From assembly GCA_020444175.1 (NCBI GenBank), contig JAHLLM010000017.1, forward strand, positions 40,547 through 104,546: 64,000 bases of DNA, given 5' to 3'. Below the pieces are notes generated by a model that worked only from the letters and a program-made list of their open reading frames with translations, did no database searches and was not told where the DNA came from. Each line of letters opens with the position of its first letter. Position 1 is the first letter of the stretch. The position numbers and the translations under genes were made by a program. Origin of the DNA: Desulfobulbaceae bacterium. Its GTDB lineage: Bacteria; Desulfobacterota; Desulfobulbia; Desulfobulbales; SURF-16. This document shows, piece after piece, positions 28,827 to 38,065 of this stretch.

Positions 28827-29520
28827 TCAAGGCCCCATAGTCCCGTAACACGATACAATTCCATGGTCTCCTGAAGGAAGTGTAATTGTTTTGTCCATCA
28901 GGGCTGCATCGGGAATGCTTCGGCCATTATTGTCGAGTAGCTCGCATGTCACCAATACCGTTTCAGCGACCGCATCCATATTCTGCAAATAAGCTCTGAT
29001 GCAATACGGTCCTCTGAAACTCTCCGCGTGCACTTCTGACAGCTCCACGTTTGCCGTCTCTTCGGCTTCGGGCTCGGTAATAATTGTATTCTGCTAAAGA
29101 AACATTATTAGTAATAGCAGTCTCCCCGGTTACAGGTTGAACGCGGGCTTCAAGTTGATGCGTTCCCAGCGAAGCCGATTCAGTATTCCATGTAGACGAC
29201 ACAGCGCTTTTTTCTCCTGCATCCAGAGTAAAAGATTCACTGCCGATTGTTGATTCACTTGTCAGATCCGTTAAGATAAACTCCACAGTCTCATCATTTG
29301 CTCCGCCATTTTCAATTGTTACAGGAAGTGCAACCTCTTCAGCCTGGCTTCTTGCTTCCAACGGCGCATCAAACGCACTGAGCACTATATCATGTTCTGT
29401 CTCGGTCAATGTTATTGAGAAAGACGACTGGTTATTGTCAAGGTTCGCATCATTCTCTATGCCGGAAATAGTTATGAAAAACGCATAGCTCTCGGCCGAC
29501 AAACCCGATGCTGCCCAGGG
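28827..29520 (-). pseudogene. Frameshifted fragment of a secreted CARDB-type surface protein
   Basis: Two adjacent minus-strand frames make one protein. The upstream frame (about 29520-29075) has an Ig-like/CARDB pattern (NDANLDNNQSSFSITL, VALPVTIENGGANDETVEF, GTHQLEARVQPVTGETAITN). It then runs into nonsense after NNVSLAE, while another frame continues IITEPEAEETANVELSEVHA to a stop at 28827. The change needs a one-base shift near 29085. The 5' end has no start codon: an in-frame stop lies just before EFFFPWAASG. So the gene has lost its beginning and is frameshifted, a remnant of a larger extracellular protein. Confidence 0.7.
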
Positions 29521-29647
29521 GAAAAAGAACTCAAATCTTTATTTTACAGAAGAGAAAAAGAAAATGTGTAAAGTTCTGTAAAAGGGATAAGGCTTATAGC
29601 GATTGCCTTGAGGAAGGAGTCAGGACTGCTGGGAATGATCCGGCTTT

Positions 29648-29890
29648 AATAAATTTAGTGATTACCAACGTATTTCAGCCAGCACAAAGAGAGTTCTTAG
29701 TTTTTCCTGTCATCTCGGTGTCTCACAAGCTCGCTTACCGGAACGGATGTGAGAAATCTTAATATCTGTGGTGACAGATTTCTCCCGTTGGTCGAAATGA
29801 CACCATTTGCATTTTATGTCTACAAATCAACCTGTTAATGAGCGAATAATATATCATTGGCTGAAATTCGTTGGTAATCATAATAAATTT
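29648..29890. mobile_element. Nested inverted-repeat (MITE-like) element, about 243 bp
   Basis: Outer arms AGTGATTACCAACGTATTTC (within 29648-29681) and TGGCTGAAATTCGTTGGTAA (29858-29890) are imperfect inverted repeats of about 31 bp. Inside are a second pair TGTCATCTCG / CGAAATGACA (29708-29717, 29793-29802) and a third, GAGAAATCT / AGATTTCTC (29751-29759, 29776-29784). GTCATTTCGACC...GAGAAATCT is a dispersed palindrome type seen in unrelated genomes. No coding sequence is inside. It is probably a small non-autonomous element into which a second palindrome inserted, or one compound element. Confidence 0.65.
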
Positions 29891-30043
29891 TACAGCGTAG
29901 TTGTCTGATTATTCAGGGTTGATTCAATAAGATAAGATGATGCTCAAGTAATCGTTTTTTCAGCAGCGGACTGAGAGGGAAATACGCCCAACTCGCCTGT
30001 TAAGTGGCCCTTTTTTCTGCGTTTTCCGCCAGAGACTGTCAGA

Positions 30044-30352
30044 TCAAGACACTTTGGGCACGGTAAAATAAAAAGCTGCCCCTTGCAGTATGTTCATTTT
30101 TTGATTTGCCGTCAAAACCGGTTTACTCATCAGATCCTGGACAGGACGACCATTATGGCCCATTTTTTCATGGGCGATGTATGACACAATACTGCGCTCG
30201 GTGACAATCCCAACGGCCTTTTTCCCTTCAAGAACAGGAATGCAGCTGAAATTATTTTTCTTCATTATTTCAGCCGCCTCGACGATTGGCGCCCCAGGTG
30301 AAACACTGACTATTTCGGGAGTTAATATCTCGACTAACAGCCTTTTCTGCAT
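30044..30352 (-). CDS. CBS-domain protein, apparently truncated
   Basis: The protein is 102 aa from the ATG at 30352, which has GAGG/AAGGAG just upstream; a TTG at 30376 is less likely. The first CBS motif is complete (ILTPEIVSVSPGAPIVEAAE, FSCIPVLEGKKAVGIVTERS). The second begins (DLMSKPVLTANQKMNILQ) and stops after about 25 residues in an unrelated tail (FYFTVPKVS). CBS pairs normally need two motifs to bind adenine nucleotides, so this is either a single-motif protein or a 3'-truncated gene. The decayed surroundings favour truncation. Confidence 0.6.
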   Translation of the reverse strand: MQKRLLVEILTPEIVSVSPGAPIVEAAEIMKKNNFSCIPVLEGKKAVGIVTERSIVSYIAHEKMGHNGRPVQDLMSKPVLTANQKMNILQGAAFYFTVPKVS

Positions 30353-30712
30353 TCTCCTTCCTCTGTAAATTCTCAAGCAGCAAAACCGATAAAATAGGAT
30401 TGTTACCGTCTTGACACTATCCCATCCTTCCTGTTTTGCTTGGGCTTATTTAATGCTGGTGCGTATTTCTTAAATGTGGCTTGGAGCAGATGAAAAACAC
30501 CGCTAATACGGTAGGCATGATAATATAACCAAAAAAATTTGAAAAAAATATGAGAATAAACAAAAAAAATCGACAGTCAAGAACATTGCAGCCATCAGGC
30601 TATTATGCGGATGCCATACAGCCCAAAAAATTCGATCACCAGAAGTGAATCACAGGGTGAAAGGATCATTTTTTCAGATGGAGGCCGGGGATTTCCAAAA
30701 GATGAAAAGACG
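30353..30712. other. 360-bp intergenic region, nothing identified
   Basis: It lies between the CBS gene's 5' end and the aat stop. It is A/T-rich in the middle (30510-30590). No hairpin with a T-tract, no credible ORF and no repeat was found; it must contain the end of the long hydrogenase-aat transcript, if that continues to aat. Confidence 0.4.
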
Positions 30713-31393
30713 TTAAAGCTCTGTCCAGCTTCCTTTCAGGGATGGCAGATCAACATACTCCTCCAGGGCAAAACTGAACTCATGACCTGGAATTTCCTTG
30801 GCGCCAAGACTAATTAAGTGGTCTGTTTTCATCTGGCAGTCAATAAGGTGAAAATCCTTTTTCAGGAGAAACTTCATTAAATGGGCAAAGGCGACTTTCG
30901 AGCTGTTGGACACCCTGGAAAACATAGACTCGCCAAAAAAGATCCTGCCCAAAGCCACCCCGTAGAGTCCGCCGACAAGTTTCCCCTCCTGCCGGCATTC
31001 AACAGAATGGGCATAACCGGCCTCATGGAGCTTGACATAGGCCTCGATCATTTCCGGCACAATCCAGGTGCCAAGTTCCTGCCCGGCGCGGGGGGCGGCG
31101 CATGCCTCCATCACCTGTCGAAATGCCGTATCAAAACTAACGGTAAAAACTCCCTGGCGGATTATCCTTGCCAGTCTTTTAGAGAGATGAAATTCCTTTG
31201 GTTCCAGGATAAGGCGCGGGTCCGGTGACCACCAGAGGATGGGATCATCCTCTGTATACCAGGGAAAAATACCCTGTTGATAGGCAACGAGCAGCCTGTC
31301 CACGGACAGGTCGCCGCCCACGGCCAGCAGCCCATCGGCATTGGCCAGATAGGGAGGAGGAAAAGTAAGGTCTTCCGTTAATCCAAAAATCAT
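30713..31393 (-). CDS. aat: Leucyl/phenylalanyl-tRNA-protein transferase
   Basis: The protein is 226 aa from the ATG at 31393, whose A-T-G-A overlaps the hypB stop; an ATG two codons earlier (31399) is possible. Family blocks are all present: FPPPYLANADGLLAVGGDLS, LLVAYQQGIFPWY, DPILWWSPDPR, GTWI, GGLYGVALGRIFFGESMFSR, LIDCQ and HLISLGAKEIPG. It adds Leu/Phe to proteins with N-terminal Arg/Lys so that ClpS/ClpAP degrades them (N-degron pathway), in the cytoplasm. It is placed last in the hydrogenase maturation run by overlap with hypB, an odd functional pairing. Confidence 0.95.
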   Translation of the reverse strand: MIFGLTEDLTFPPPYLANADGLLAVGGDLSVDRLLVAYQQGIFPWYTEDDPILWWSPDPRLILEPKEFHLSKRLARIIRQGVFTVSFDTAFRQVMEACAAPRAGQELGTWIVPEMIEAYVKLHEAGYAHSVECRQEGKLVGGLYGVALGRIFFGESMFSRVSNSSKVAFAHLMKFLLKKDFHLIDCQMKTDHLISLGAKEIPGHEFSFALEEYVDLPSLKGSWTEL

Positions 31394-32082
31394 CGACATA
31401 GAGAGCGTAAATAATCAAGCCACTGATCAAAACCATCCTCAGTTGTGGAAGATAGAGACAGAACAGTCAGTTCCGGATTAAGCTGCAGGGCCTCTTTTGA
31501 CGCTTCATCCACAGAAAAATCAAAATAGGGAAGGAGATCGGTTTTACTGATAATAAAAAGTTGTGATCCGATAAAAGCCCTTGGATATTTAGCAGGTTTA
31601 TCAGGGCCTTCAGGCACGGAAATCATAACGAGACGGTGATGCTCGCCCAGATTAAAGGTGGCCGGACACACCAGGTTGCCGACATTTTCAATAAAGAGAA
31701 GATCCAGTTTTCCGTCGCCAAGCTGATTCTCAAGAGCATGCAGCCCCTTATGGGTCAAAGCCGCATCAAGATGACAGGCGCCGCCGGTGGTGAGCTGCAC
31801 AACAGGCACGCCCTTGGCCCTGATCCGATCAGCATCACGCTCCGTTTCAATATCACCTTCAATGACCCCTATCCGAAACTCACCTGAAATACGCTCAATG
31901 GTTTTTTCAAGCAGGGTTGTTTTACCTGAACCAGGGCTGCTGATCATATTGATGGCAACCGCACCGAGGCTTTCAATATGCTTCCGGTTTTTTTCTGCCA
32001 CTGCCTCGTTTGCAGCAAGCAGACTCTGGTTGACATCAACCACTTTAGAACTTGGGCTTACACACCCGCATGTATCGCACAT
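31390..32082 (-). CDS. hypB: Hydrogenase nickel incorporation GTPase HypB
   Basis: The protein is 230 aa from the ATG at 32082 (MCDTCGC); the frame is open 21 codons further upstream, but HypB proteins normally begin with this Cys motif. Seen: CDTCGC metal site, P-loop NMISSPGSGKTTLLE, GDIETERDADRI, CHLD metal-binding region (GGACHLDA), and the guanine motif as SKTD. There is no His-rich stretch, so nickel storage is not expected. It delivers Ni2+ to the large-subunit active site with HypA, using GTP. It overlaps aat. Confidence 0.95.
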   Translation of the reverse strand: MCDTCGCVSPSSKVVDVNQSLLAANEAVAEKNRKHIESLGAVAINMISSPGSGKTTLLEKTIERISGEFRIGVIEGDIETERDADRIRAKGVPVVQLTTGGACHLDAALTHKGLHALENQLGDGKLDLLFIENVGNLVCPATFNLGEHHRLVMISVPEGPDKPAKYPRAFIGSQLFIISKTDLLPYFDFSVDEASKEALQLNPELTVLSLSSTTEDGFDQWLDYLRSLCR

Positions 32083-32163
32083 AAACAATTCTTGATTTTG
32101 AGTTTTGATTTCCGAGTTGCACGTTTTCGCCAATGCAGCCCACATAGTATCTTAGTTCTTTCT

Positions 32164-32511
32164 TTATTCCATTTCAACCTGAAGGAGTATCAGACCGTCA
32201 CCGCCTTCCGGAATAACCACATCCCCGCCGCATTCAGGACAATCTTTTTCCTCTATTTCTACAGGAATGAAAATATGACCGCATTGGCAACATCTGTACT
32301 GCTGCTCAGGTGTGCTGATTTCAAGTTTGGCTCTACGGGTCAGGGCCGACTGGGCAACCAGGGCGTCAAAACCAAACTGGAAGGAGTCGGTGACAATGCC
32401 GGAAAAAGGGCCTATTTCCACCCGCACGGTTTGAATTTCAGTCGCTTTATGTTCTTCAGCCAGTTCCGCCAATTTAGCGAGCAGCCCCTGCACCAGAGAA
32501 ATTTCGTGCAT
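32164..32511 (-). CDS. hypA: Hydrogenase nickel chaperone HypA
   Basis: The protein is 115 aa, the normal length. The N-terminal MHEISL carries the Ni2+-binding MHE triad. The zinc site is CCQCGH...CPECGG (two CxxC pairs, about residues 73-97). GGGGATAT lies upstream as SD. It hands nickel to the hydrogenase large subunit together with HypB, which follows. Confidence 0.96.
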   Translation of the reverse strand: MHEISLVQGLLAKLAELAEEHKATEIQTVRVEIGPFSGIVTDSFQFGFDALVAQSALTRRAKLEISTPEQQYRCCQCGHIFIPVEIEEKDCPECGGDVVIPEGGDGLILLQVEME

Positions 32512-32577
32512 TTTTATATCCCCATTCCCTCGGCGTTGCTCTCAATAAAAACCCCCAGACTCTGAACGCTGGAAACC

Positions 32578-33078
32578 TTATGAAGTAACTTTCCGGACAT
32601 CCAGGCCTTTTTCGCAGAGCATGGCAACGACCATCTCCGCCACTTCAATCTCTTTTCCTGACAAGGTATCGGAAAGCCCGACCCATGTATCAATTTCAGC
32701 GGGAACGATACCAATAAATTCCACATGCTCCGGTTCCTGGTCCCGCAACTTGCATATTTCCAGAATTTCAAGGAGCCCCAGCTGATGTGGCGACATACTC
32801 ATCTGCAGGTTTGCTCCTCGCAACTCTTCACCGTTATAACGGTGAACGGTACCGGCAGGGGCATCAACTCCTATCACATCAACCACGATAAGATTGTCAA
32901 CCTCTTCCAGGAAAGGAGCCATATAAATCCCTGCAGTACCGCCATCCTGCAAGAGGACTTCTTCCGGCAGCCGATAATTTTCCTCAAGATAACGGATCAC
33001 ATGCACCCCGAACCCCTCATCCTTAAGCAGGAGATTACCGATGCCGAGTACGCCGGTTATTTTTTTCTTTTCTGACAT
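32578..33078 (-). CDS. hyaD: [NiFe] hydrogenase large-subunit maturation endopeptidase (HyaD/HupD family)
   Basis: The protein is 166 aa. The signature GVLGIGNLLLKDEGFGVHVI holds the Ni-probing Glu/Asp (DEG) of the family; a second Asp lies in LIVVDVIGVDAPAGT, and the His in MSPHQLGLLEIL. These nickel-dependent peptidases cut the C-terminal tail of the large subunit after Ni insertion; the expected substrate is the 38872-40572 product, which ends in a 15-residue tail after DPCIACAVH. It sits between hypE and hypA, 11 nt from hypE. Confidence 0.95.
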   Translation of the reverse strand: MSEKKKITGVLGIGNLLLKDEGFGVHVIRYLEENYRLPEEVLLQDGGTAGIYMAPFLEEVDNLIVVDVIGVDAPAGTVHRYNGEELRGANLQMSMSPHQLGLLEILEICKLRDQEPEHVEFIGIVPAEIDTWVGLSDTLSGKEIEVAEMVVAMLCEKGLDVRKVTS

Positions 33079-33089
33079 CCAGTCTCTCC

Positions 33090-34121
33090 TTAACAGATTC
33101 GCGGCAAGGGCTCACCGGTCAGAGACGAAACAATGCGGGAACCTCCGGCAGACGTTTTCAGAACCACTCTTCCGGCAGGTCCTTCCGTCACCTGTCCGAT
33201 GATTGCCGCGTCAGTCCCTTCAGGAAATGAACGCATGAGCCGGAGCACCCTGTCTGCCATATCATGATCCACCAGCGCAAGACATTTGCCTTCATTGGCC
33301 AGATAGAGCGGGTCCATTCCCAAAATTTCACAGGCCGCCTCCACCTGGGGTTTCAGTGGTATGCGACTTTCATCAAGTTCAATACCAACCCGGGCAGTTG
33401 CAGCAATTTCATTCAAAGAAGTTGCCACTCCGCCTCTTGTCGGATCTCGCAAGGCATGTACGGCTTCGGGCAACTCCGTCACCAGGCTCCGCACCATTTT
33501 ATGCAATGCCATGGTGTCGCTCTGCAAATCACCCTGCAAGGAAAGACCGGCCCGCTGGGTCAGTATGGTAATACCATGATCCCCCATGCTGCCGGACAGG
33601 ATAACAGCATCGCCGGGTCTTGCTTTTGTTGCCGATATGTCGACACCTGCATCAACCAACCCGACTCCGGAAGTATTGATGAAAACCTTGTCCCCCTTTC
33701 CCTTTGGCACGACCTTGGTATCTCCGGTAAGCACGGGGACACCTGAATTGCCACATGCCTCCTGAATTGAAGCAACAACTCGCTTGAGATCATCCAGGGG
33801 AAAGCCCTCCTCCAGAATCATGCCCAGACTTAAGCCAAGCGGCCTTGCTCCCCGCATGGCCAGATCGTTAATGGTGCCGTGAACAGCCAGTTTGCCAATA
33901 TCTCCTCCTGGGAAAAAGATGGGGTCAACCACATAACTGTCAGTTGAAAAGGCCAGCTTTGTTCCTCCGATATCTATAATGGCGCTGTCTTCCAGACTGG
34001 CCAGAATCGGATTATCCAGGGGAGAGAGAAATATGTTTTGAATCAGCTCCTGACTGGCAATACCTCCACTGCCATGATCAAGCTGTATGGTCTCCGTTTC
34101 TTTCTTCACATCACTCCTCAC
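33090..34121 (-). CDS. hypE: Hydrogenase maturation protein HypE
   Basis: The protein is 343 aa. An AIR-synthase-like fold is indicated by LDHGSGGIASQELI, FSTDSYVVDPIFFPGGDIGKLAVHGTINDLAM and GDTKVVPKGKGDKVFINTSGVG. It ends in PRIC, the conserved C-terminal Cys that is carbamoylated by HypF and dehydrated to thiocyanate, supplying the CN ligands. It partners HypF, HypC and HypD, all in this operon. Confidence 0.97.
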   Translation of the reverse strand: MRSDVKKETETIQLDHGSGGIASQELIQNIFLSPLDNPILASLEDSAIIDIGGTKLAFSTDSYVVDPIFFPGGDIGKLAVHGTINDLAMRGARPLGLSLGMILEEGFPLDDLKRVVASIQEACGNSGVPVLTGDTKVVPKGKGDKVFINTSGVGLVDAGVDISATKARPGDAVILSGSMGDHGITILTQRAGLSLQGDLQSDTMALHKMVRSLVTELPEAVHALRDPTRGGVATSLNEIAATARVGIELDESRIPLKPQVEAACEILGMDPLYLANEGKCLALVDHDMADRVLRLMRSFPEGTDAAIIGQVTEGPAGRVVLKTSAGGSRIVSSLTGEPLPRIC

Positions 34122-34137
34122 GCTCAGTCCTCAGCAC

Positions 34138-35226
34138 TCAGCCCTTACTTTCAAACCTGTAGTAAGCGGCGCAGGTTCCCTCACTTGATACCATACACGG
34201 CCCCACAGGGTTCATGGGGGTACATTTTCTGCCAAAGAGAGGACAATCAAGCGGGGCCTTTCTGCCTTTAAGAATCTGGCCGCAGAGACAGCCTTTGGGT
34301 TCAGGGGCATCCTGCAGCACAATATCAAATCGTTTTTCCGCGTCAAAACGAAGGTATGTATCGCGAATCGCCATACCGCTGCCCGGGATGACACCCAGTC
34401 CCCGCCATGGGGTATCAACCGGCTCAAAAACCTGGTTCATTAATTTCAGAGCCCGCAGATTTCCCTGCCACGACACGGCACGCCCATAGGCGTTATCCAC
34501 GGCAACTTTCTTTTCACTCTTCTGACGGGCCAGCAGAATAATGGCCTGGATAATATCAAGGGGTTCGAATCCAGCCACCACACATGAGAGGCCGAATTCC
34601 TTTACCAGAGGTTCATAGGCTGCAGCTCCGATAATGGTACTGACATGCCCCGGACAGAGAAGTCCGTCCAGTTGCAGTTCCGGATCGCCAAGGAGAGCAT
34701 GGAGGGCCGGAGGCATAATCTTGTGGGCTGAAAAAACACAAAAATTATCAATATGCAAGCGCTCAGCCTCAAGGATTGTGGCGGCAACCAGGGGAATGGT
34801 GGTTTCAAAACCGACGGAAAGAAAAACAACCATTGTTTCAGGATGTTCCCGGGCTATGGTCAAGGCATCAAGTGGGGAATAAACCACATCAACAGTGGCA
34901 CCCATGGACTGGCACCGGGCAAGGGAACCAGTGCTGCCGGGGACCCGGTAGAGATCTCCGAAAATGGCCACCCTCACCCCATCTCTTTCGGCAACCTGCA
35001 AAAAACCGTCAATATGCGCGGTGGCGGTAACGCAGACAGGACAGCCGGGACCGGAAATAAGCTGCAAATCTTCAGGCAGAATGGACCGGAGCCCATGGCG
35101 TGAAATGGCCATGGTATGGGTTCCACATATTTCCATGATGCGCAAGGGACCGCATTCGATCTTTTTCAGTTCCTCGATAAGTGGAGCGATGAGGTCTTTA
35201 TCCCTATATTCTGAAACATATTTCAT
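34138..35226 (-). CDS. hypD: Hydrogenase maturation protein HypD
   Basis: The protein is 362 aa. The ATG at 35226 (MKYVSEYRDKDL) is chosen: it follows the hypC stop by 1 nt and matches normal HypD length; the longer open frame overlaps hypC. Seen: RIMEICGTHTMAISRHGLRS, GPGCPVCVT, GFETTIPLVAATI, CGQILKGRKAPLDCPLFG, i.e. the Cys for CN/Fe binding and the C-terminal [4Fe-4S] Cys set. It assembles Fe(CN)2CO with HypC and HypE. Confidence 0.97.
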   Translation of the reverse strand: MKYVSEYRDKDLIAPLIEELKKIECGPLRIMEICGTHTMAISRHGLRSILPEDLQLISGPGCPVCVTATAHIDGFLQVAERDGVRVAIFGDLYRVPGSTGSLARCQSMGATVDVVYSPLDALTIAREHPETMVVFLSVGFETTIPLVAATILEAERLHIDNFCVFSAHKIMPPALHALLGDPELQLDGLLCPGHVSTIIGAAAYEPLVKEFGLSCVVAGFEPLDIIQAIILLARQKSEKKVAVDNAYGRAVSWQGNLRALKLMNQVFEPVDTPWRGLGVIPGSGMAIRDTYLRFDAEKRFDIVLQDAPEPKGCLCGQILKGRKAPLDCPLFGRKCTPMNPVGPCMVSSEGTCAAYYRFESKG

Positions 35227-35227
35227 G

Positions 35228-35500
35228 TTAGACGGTTCCTGCTTCTTCTTCAGCAATGACTCCATGGGCCATTTCTTTGAGCAGTTGCAGATTTTTCTCC
35301 GCCTCCGCCTCATCAAGGGTATGAATGGCAAAACCGGCATGAACGATCAGATAATCGCCAACATCCGGCCAGCGGTCAACCAGATCCAATCGAACTTCCT
35401 TTAGAATCCCCTGAACCTCGACTACTCCAATCTGAGGGGTGAGGAAATCATCCTCCTGTCCTTTGACTTCAATTACCCGCATGGGAACCGCGAGACACAT
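35228..35500 (-). CDS. hypC: Hydrogenase maturation chaperone HypC
   Basis: The protein is 90 aa. MCLAVPMRV carries the essential N-terminal Cys2 that holds the Fe(CN)2CO unit and docks on the large subunit. VGDYLIVHAGFAIHTLDEAEAEK is the second family block. A GAGG SD lies about 10 nt upstream. It is preceded by a 174-nt gap after hypF, where a secondary promoter is possible, and is followed immediately by hypD. Confidence 0.97.
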   Translation of the reverse strand: MCLAVPMRVIEVKGQEDDFLTPQIGVVEVQGILKEVRLDLVDRWPDVGDYLIVHAGFAIHTLDEAEAEKNLQLLKEMAHGVIAEEEAGTV

Positions 35501-35674
35501 TATTTTAACCTCGAAAAATGTTCAGTAAATTTGAGTGAAGGAGTTGATCAGTCTGTTCGCTCGTCAGACTGTTTGCCTGCAAATTTCACAAAATAATCTT
35601 TTCCCTTTCAATAGAGAGACCTCTACCATAAAAGAAAAGTTTCCAGGATCAACCGACCAACAGAAAGAAATAAA

Positions 35675-38065
35675 CTAATCAGCCAGACTTTGTTTCTCCA
35701 ACTCCCGCATTCCAGCCACAACCGCCTGTCCAAGGGAAATTCCCCCATCATTGACAGGCACTTTTTCCCCGGAAAAAACGTGAAACCCTTCCATTTCAAG
35801 TTTCTGCGTCAATCCTTGCAGCAATATTACATTCTGCAGACAACCGCCGGAAAGCACAACATTTTTTATATTGTGGCGGCATCCAAGCTCTCTCAGGGCT
35901 GCTGCGATGGAAGAAATCAACCAGCAATGAAAGGCGAGCGAAAGAGAAGAACGATCACAGCCCTGATCAAGCAGATCTACAATGGCACGAATCAGGGGAA
36001 CACTCCTTATGACCATCTCGCCCTGCATGTGCTCAAAAACAACAGGCAACCGGTGCTCCGCCCGCACCATATTTTCCAGGGAAAAGCCCTGAACACCACC
36101 CAATGCCAGAGACTCCAGCTCCATGGCAGCCTGCCCCTCATAATCGGAAACAAGACAGACATCGAGCAACGCGGCCACAGCGTCGAAAAGACGACCGCAG
36201 CTTGAGGTAAGAGGGGAATTGACATTTTTCTCCATCATCTGAATCAGTGTTGCTCTCTTATGGGCATCAATCTTTGTCAAAGAGTGGGCAAGACCGTATT
36301 TTTTCAGAACTGATGGTCCGTATGCCTTTAACAATACTGAAAGGGCCATGCGCCAGGGTTCCTTTGCCGCAGCATCACCCCCGGGCTGCATTAACCTTTC
36401 CAGACGGGCAAGCCGTTTGTACGAAGTCAGTCCGGCAAGCAGGATTTCCCCTCCCCAGATAGTTCCATCCGGACCATAGCCGTTGCCGTCCAGAATAACG
36501 GCACATGTTTCTTCGTGCAGACCATGCTCCGCCATAACCGCCACGGCATGGGCATGATGATGCTGCACGCGATAAAGCGGAAGCCCAAGCCCCTCGGCAT
36601 AATGCGTGCTGAGATAATCCGGATGCAGATCACAGGACACTACTTGGGGAGTTATTTCAAGGACATCCTTTAAGTGCTGTATACTTTCTTCATAAAATTC
36701 AAAATTCTCCACCCCATTCAGGTCGCCTATATGCTGACTCAGATAAGCAGTATTTCCCTTTGCAAAACAAAAGGTATTCTTCTGCATCGCTCCACAGGCA
36801 AGAACTTCAGGCAGCTCACAATCAAGAGACACTGCCTCCGGAACATAGCCGCGGGCGCGACGCATGAACCGCACTTTCCGCTGGGCAAATCGGACAAGGG
36901 AATCATCAACCCGCGTAACGATATCACGATTGTGAAGCAGAAAACAATCAGACAGGTCGGTGAGTTTGTCCAGTGCCTCTGCATTTGAGGTGCATATAGG
37001 CTCGTCACTTCTATTGCCGCTGGTCATGACAAGGGCTTTCGGGCCTTGAGGCTCCATGAAGAGCAGATGATGAAAAGGCGTATAGGGGAGTATCAGGCCA
37101 AGATGCGATATGCCTGGGGCCAGATGAGGAGAAAGATCATTTTGCTCCTTTTTAGCCAGCAGCACAATGGGACGCTGACGGGAGGAGAGCAGTTGCGCCT
37201 CTTCCGGCAATACAACACAAAACTCCGATGCCGTTTCAATATCCGCCACCATGACGGCCAGGGGTTTTGATTGTCTCAGCTTTCGTTTACGTAATTTGCC
37301 CACTGCCTCGTTATTTGTGGCATCAACCGCCAGATGAAAACCGCCCAGACCCCGTATAGCCACGATTTTCCCCTGTTTCAGGGCTCCAACCGCCTCGGCA
37401 ATAGGATTCTGACATTGAATTTCGCGCCCCTTTTCATCATGCCAGCTCAATCTCGGCCCGCACTTCCAGCAGGCATTTGGCTGGGCATGAAATCTTCGAT
37501 CAAGGGGATCATTGTACTCTTTTTGACAATCAGGGCACATGGGAAAGACTTTCATGGAGGTTGCCGGTCGATCATAGGGAATGGACTCGACAATGGAAAA
37601 GCGCGGCCCGCAGTTTGTGCAGTTTATAAAGGGATATTGGTAGCGGCGATCCTGTTTGTCGGTGAGCTCGCGGAGACAATCGGCACAGCAAGCCACATCC
37701 GGTGGAATGATGGTGGAGACGGTTCCTGAAGATTCACTGGTCAGGATGACAAATCGATCACTGAAAAAATCAAATATCTTTTGCTCTGACACGGAAGAGA
37801 TAGTGGCCAGGGGAGGGGCATTGTCCTGCAATTCTTTGAGGAAATTCGCCAAACGGCAAAGGGGCGGTGAGAGCCTGATCACCACCCCTTCATCACAATT
37901 AATCACTGTGCCGGAAAAAGAATACTTTTTTGCCAGACGGTAAACAAAAGGCCGGAAACCGACCCCCTGCACAACACCTTTGACTGTTAGCTGAACCCCT
38001 TCTGCTGCCTTATGAATGTGCAACTTTTCTTTATGGCTCTCAGGGCGAGCCTTAGGCACGGTCAT
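35675..38065 (-). CDS. hypF: Carbamoyltransferase HypF
   Basis: The protein is 796 aa, full length. Domains in order: acylphosphatase (KGVVQGVGFRPFVYRLA, about 30-110); two CxxC zinc-finger pairs (CCADCLREL, CTNCGPRFS, CPDCQKEY, CWKCGPRLS, about 120-210); YrdC-like (KQGKIVAIRGLGGFHLAVDATN to MTSGNRSDEPI, about 230-400); and Kae1-like/ASKHA (VSCDLHPDYLSTHYAEGL, HHHAHAVAVMAEHGL, LDGNGYGPDGTIWGGE, VVLSGGCLQNVIL). It makes carbamoyl-AMP and transfers the carbamoyl group to HypE. It overlaps the cytochrome b gene by 14 nt. Confidence 0.97.
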   Translation of the reverse strand: MTVPKARPESHKEKLHIHKAAEGVQLTVKGVVQGVGFRPFVYRLAKKYSFSGTVINCDEGVVIRLSPPLCRLANFLKELQDNAPPLATISSVSEQKIFDFFSDRFVILTSESSGTVSTIIPPDVACCADCLRELTDKQDRRYQYPFINCTNCGPRFSIVESIPYDRPATSMKVFPMCPDCQKEYNDPLDRRFHAQPNACWKCGPRLSWHDEKGREIQCQNPIAEAVGALKQGKIVAIRGLGGFHLAVDATNNEAVGKLRKRKLRQSKPLAVMVADIETASEFCVVLPEEAQLLSSRQRPIVLLAKKEQNDLSPHLAPGISHLGLILPYTPFHHLLFMEPQGPKALVMTSGNRSDEPICTSNAEALDKLTDLSDCFLLHNRDIVTRVDDSLVRFAQRKVRFMRRARGYVPEAVSLDCELPEVLACGAMQKNTFCFAKGNTAYLSQHIGDLNGVENFEFYEESIQHLKDVLEITPQVVSCDLHPDYLSTHYAEGLGLPLYRVQHHHAHAVAVMAEHGLHEETCAVILDGNGYGPDGTIWGGEILLAGLTSYKRLARLERLMQPGGDAAAKEPWRMALSVLLKAYGPSVLKKYGLAHSLTKIDAHKRATLIQMMEKNVNSPLTSSCGRLFDAVAALLDVCLVSDYEGQAAMELESLALGGVQGFSLENMVRAEHRLPVVFEHMQGEMVIRSVPLIRAIVDLLDQGCDRSSLSLAFHCWLISSIAAALRELGCRHNIKNVVLSGGCLQNVILLQGLTQKLEMEGFHVFSGEKVPVNDGGISLGQAVVAGMRELEKQSLAD

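Noticed and set aside
30605..30817. 70-codon plus-strand frame
   Set aside because: Overlaps the 3' end of aat on the other strand and lacks coding features.
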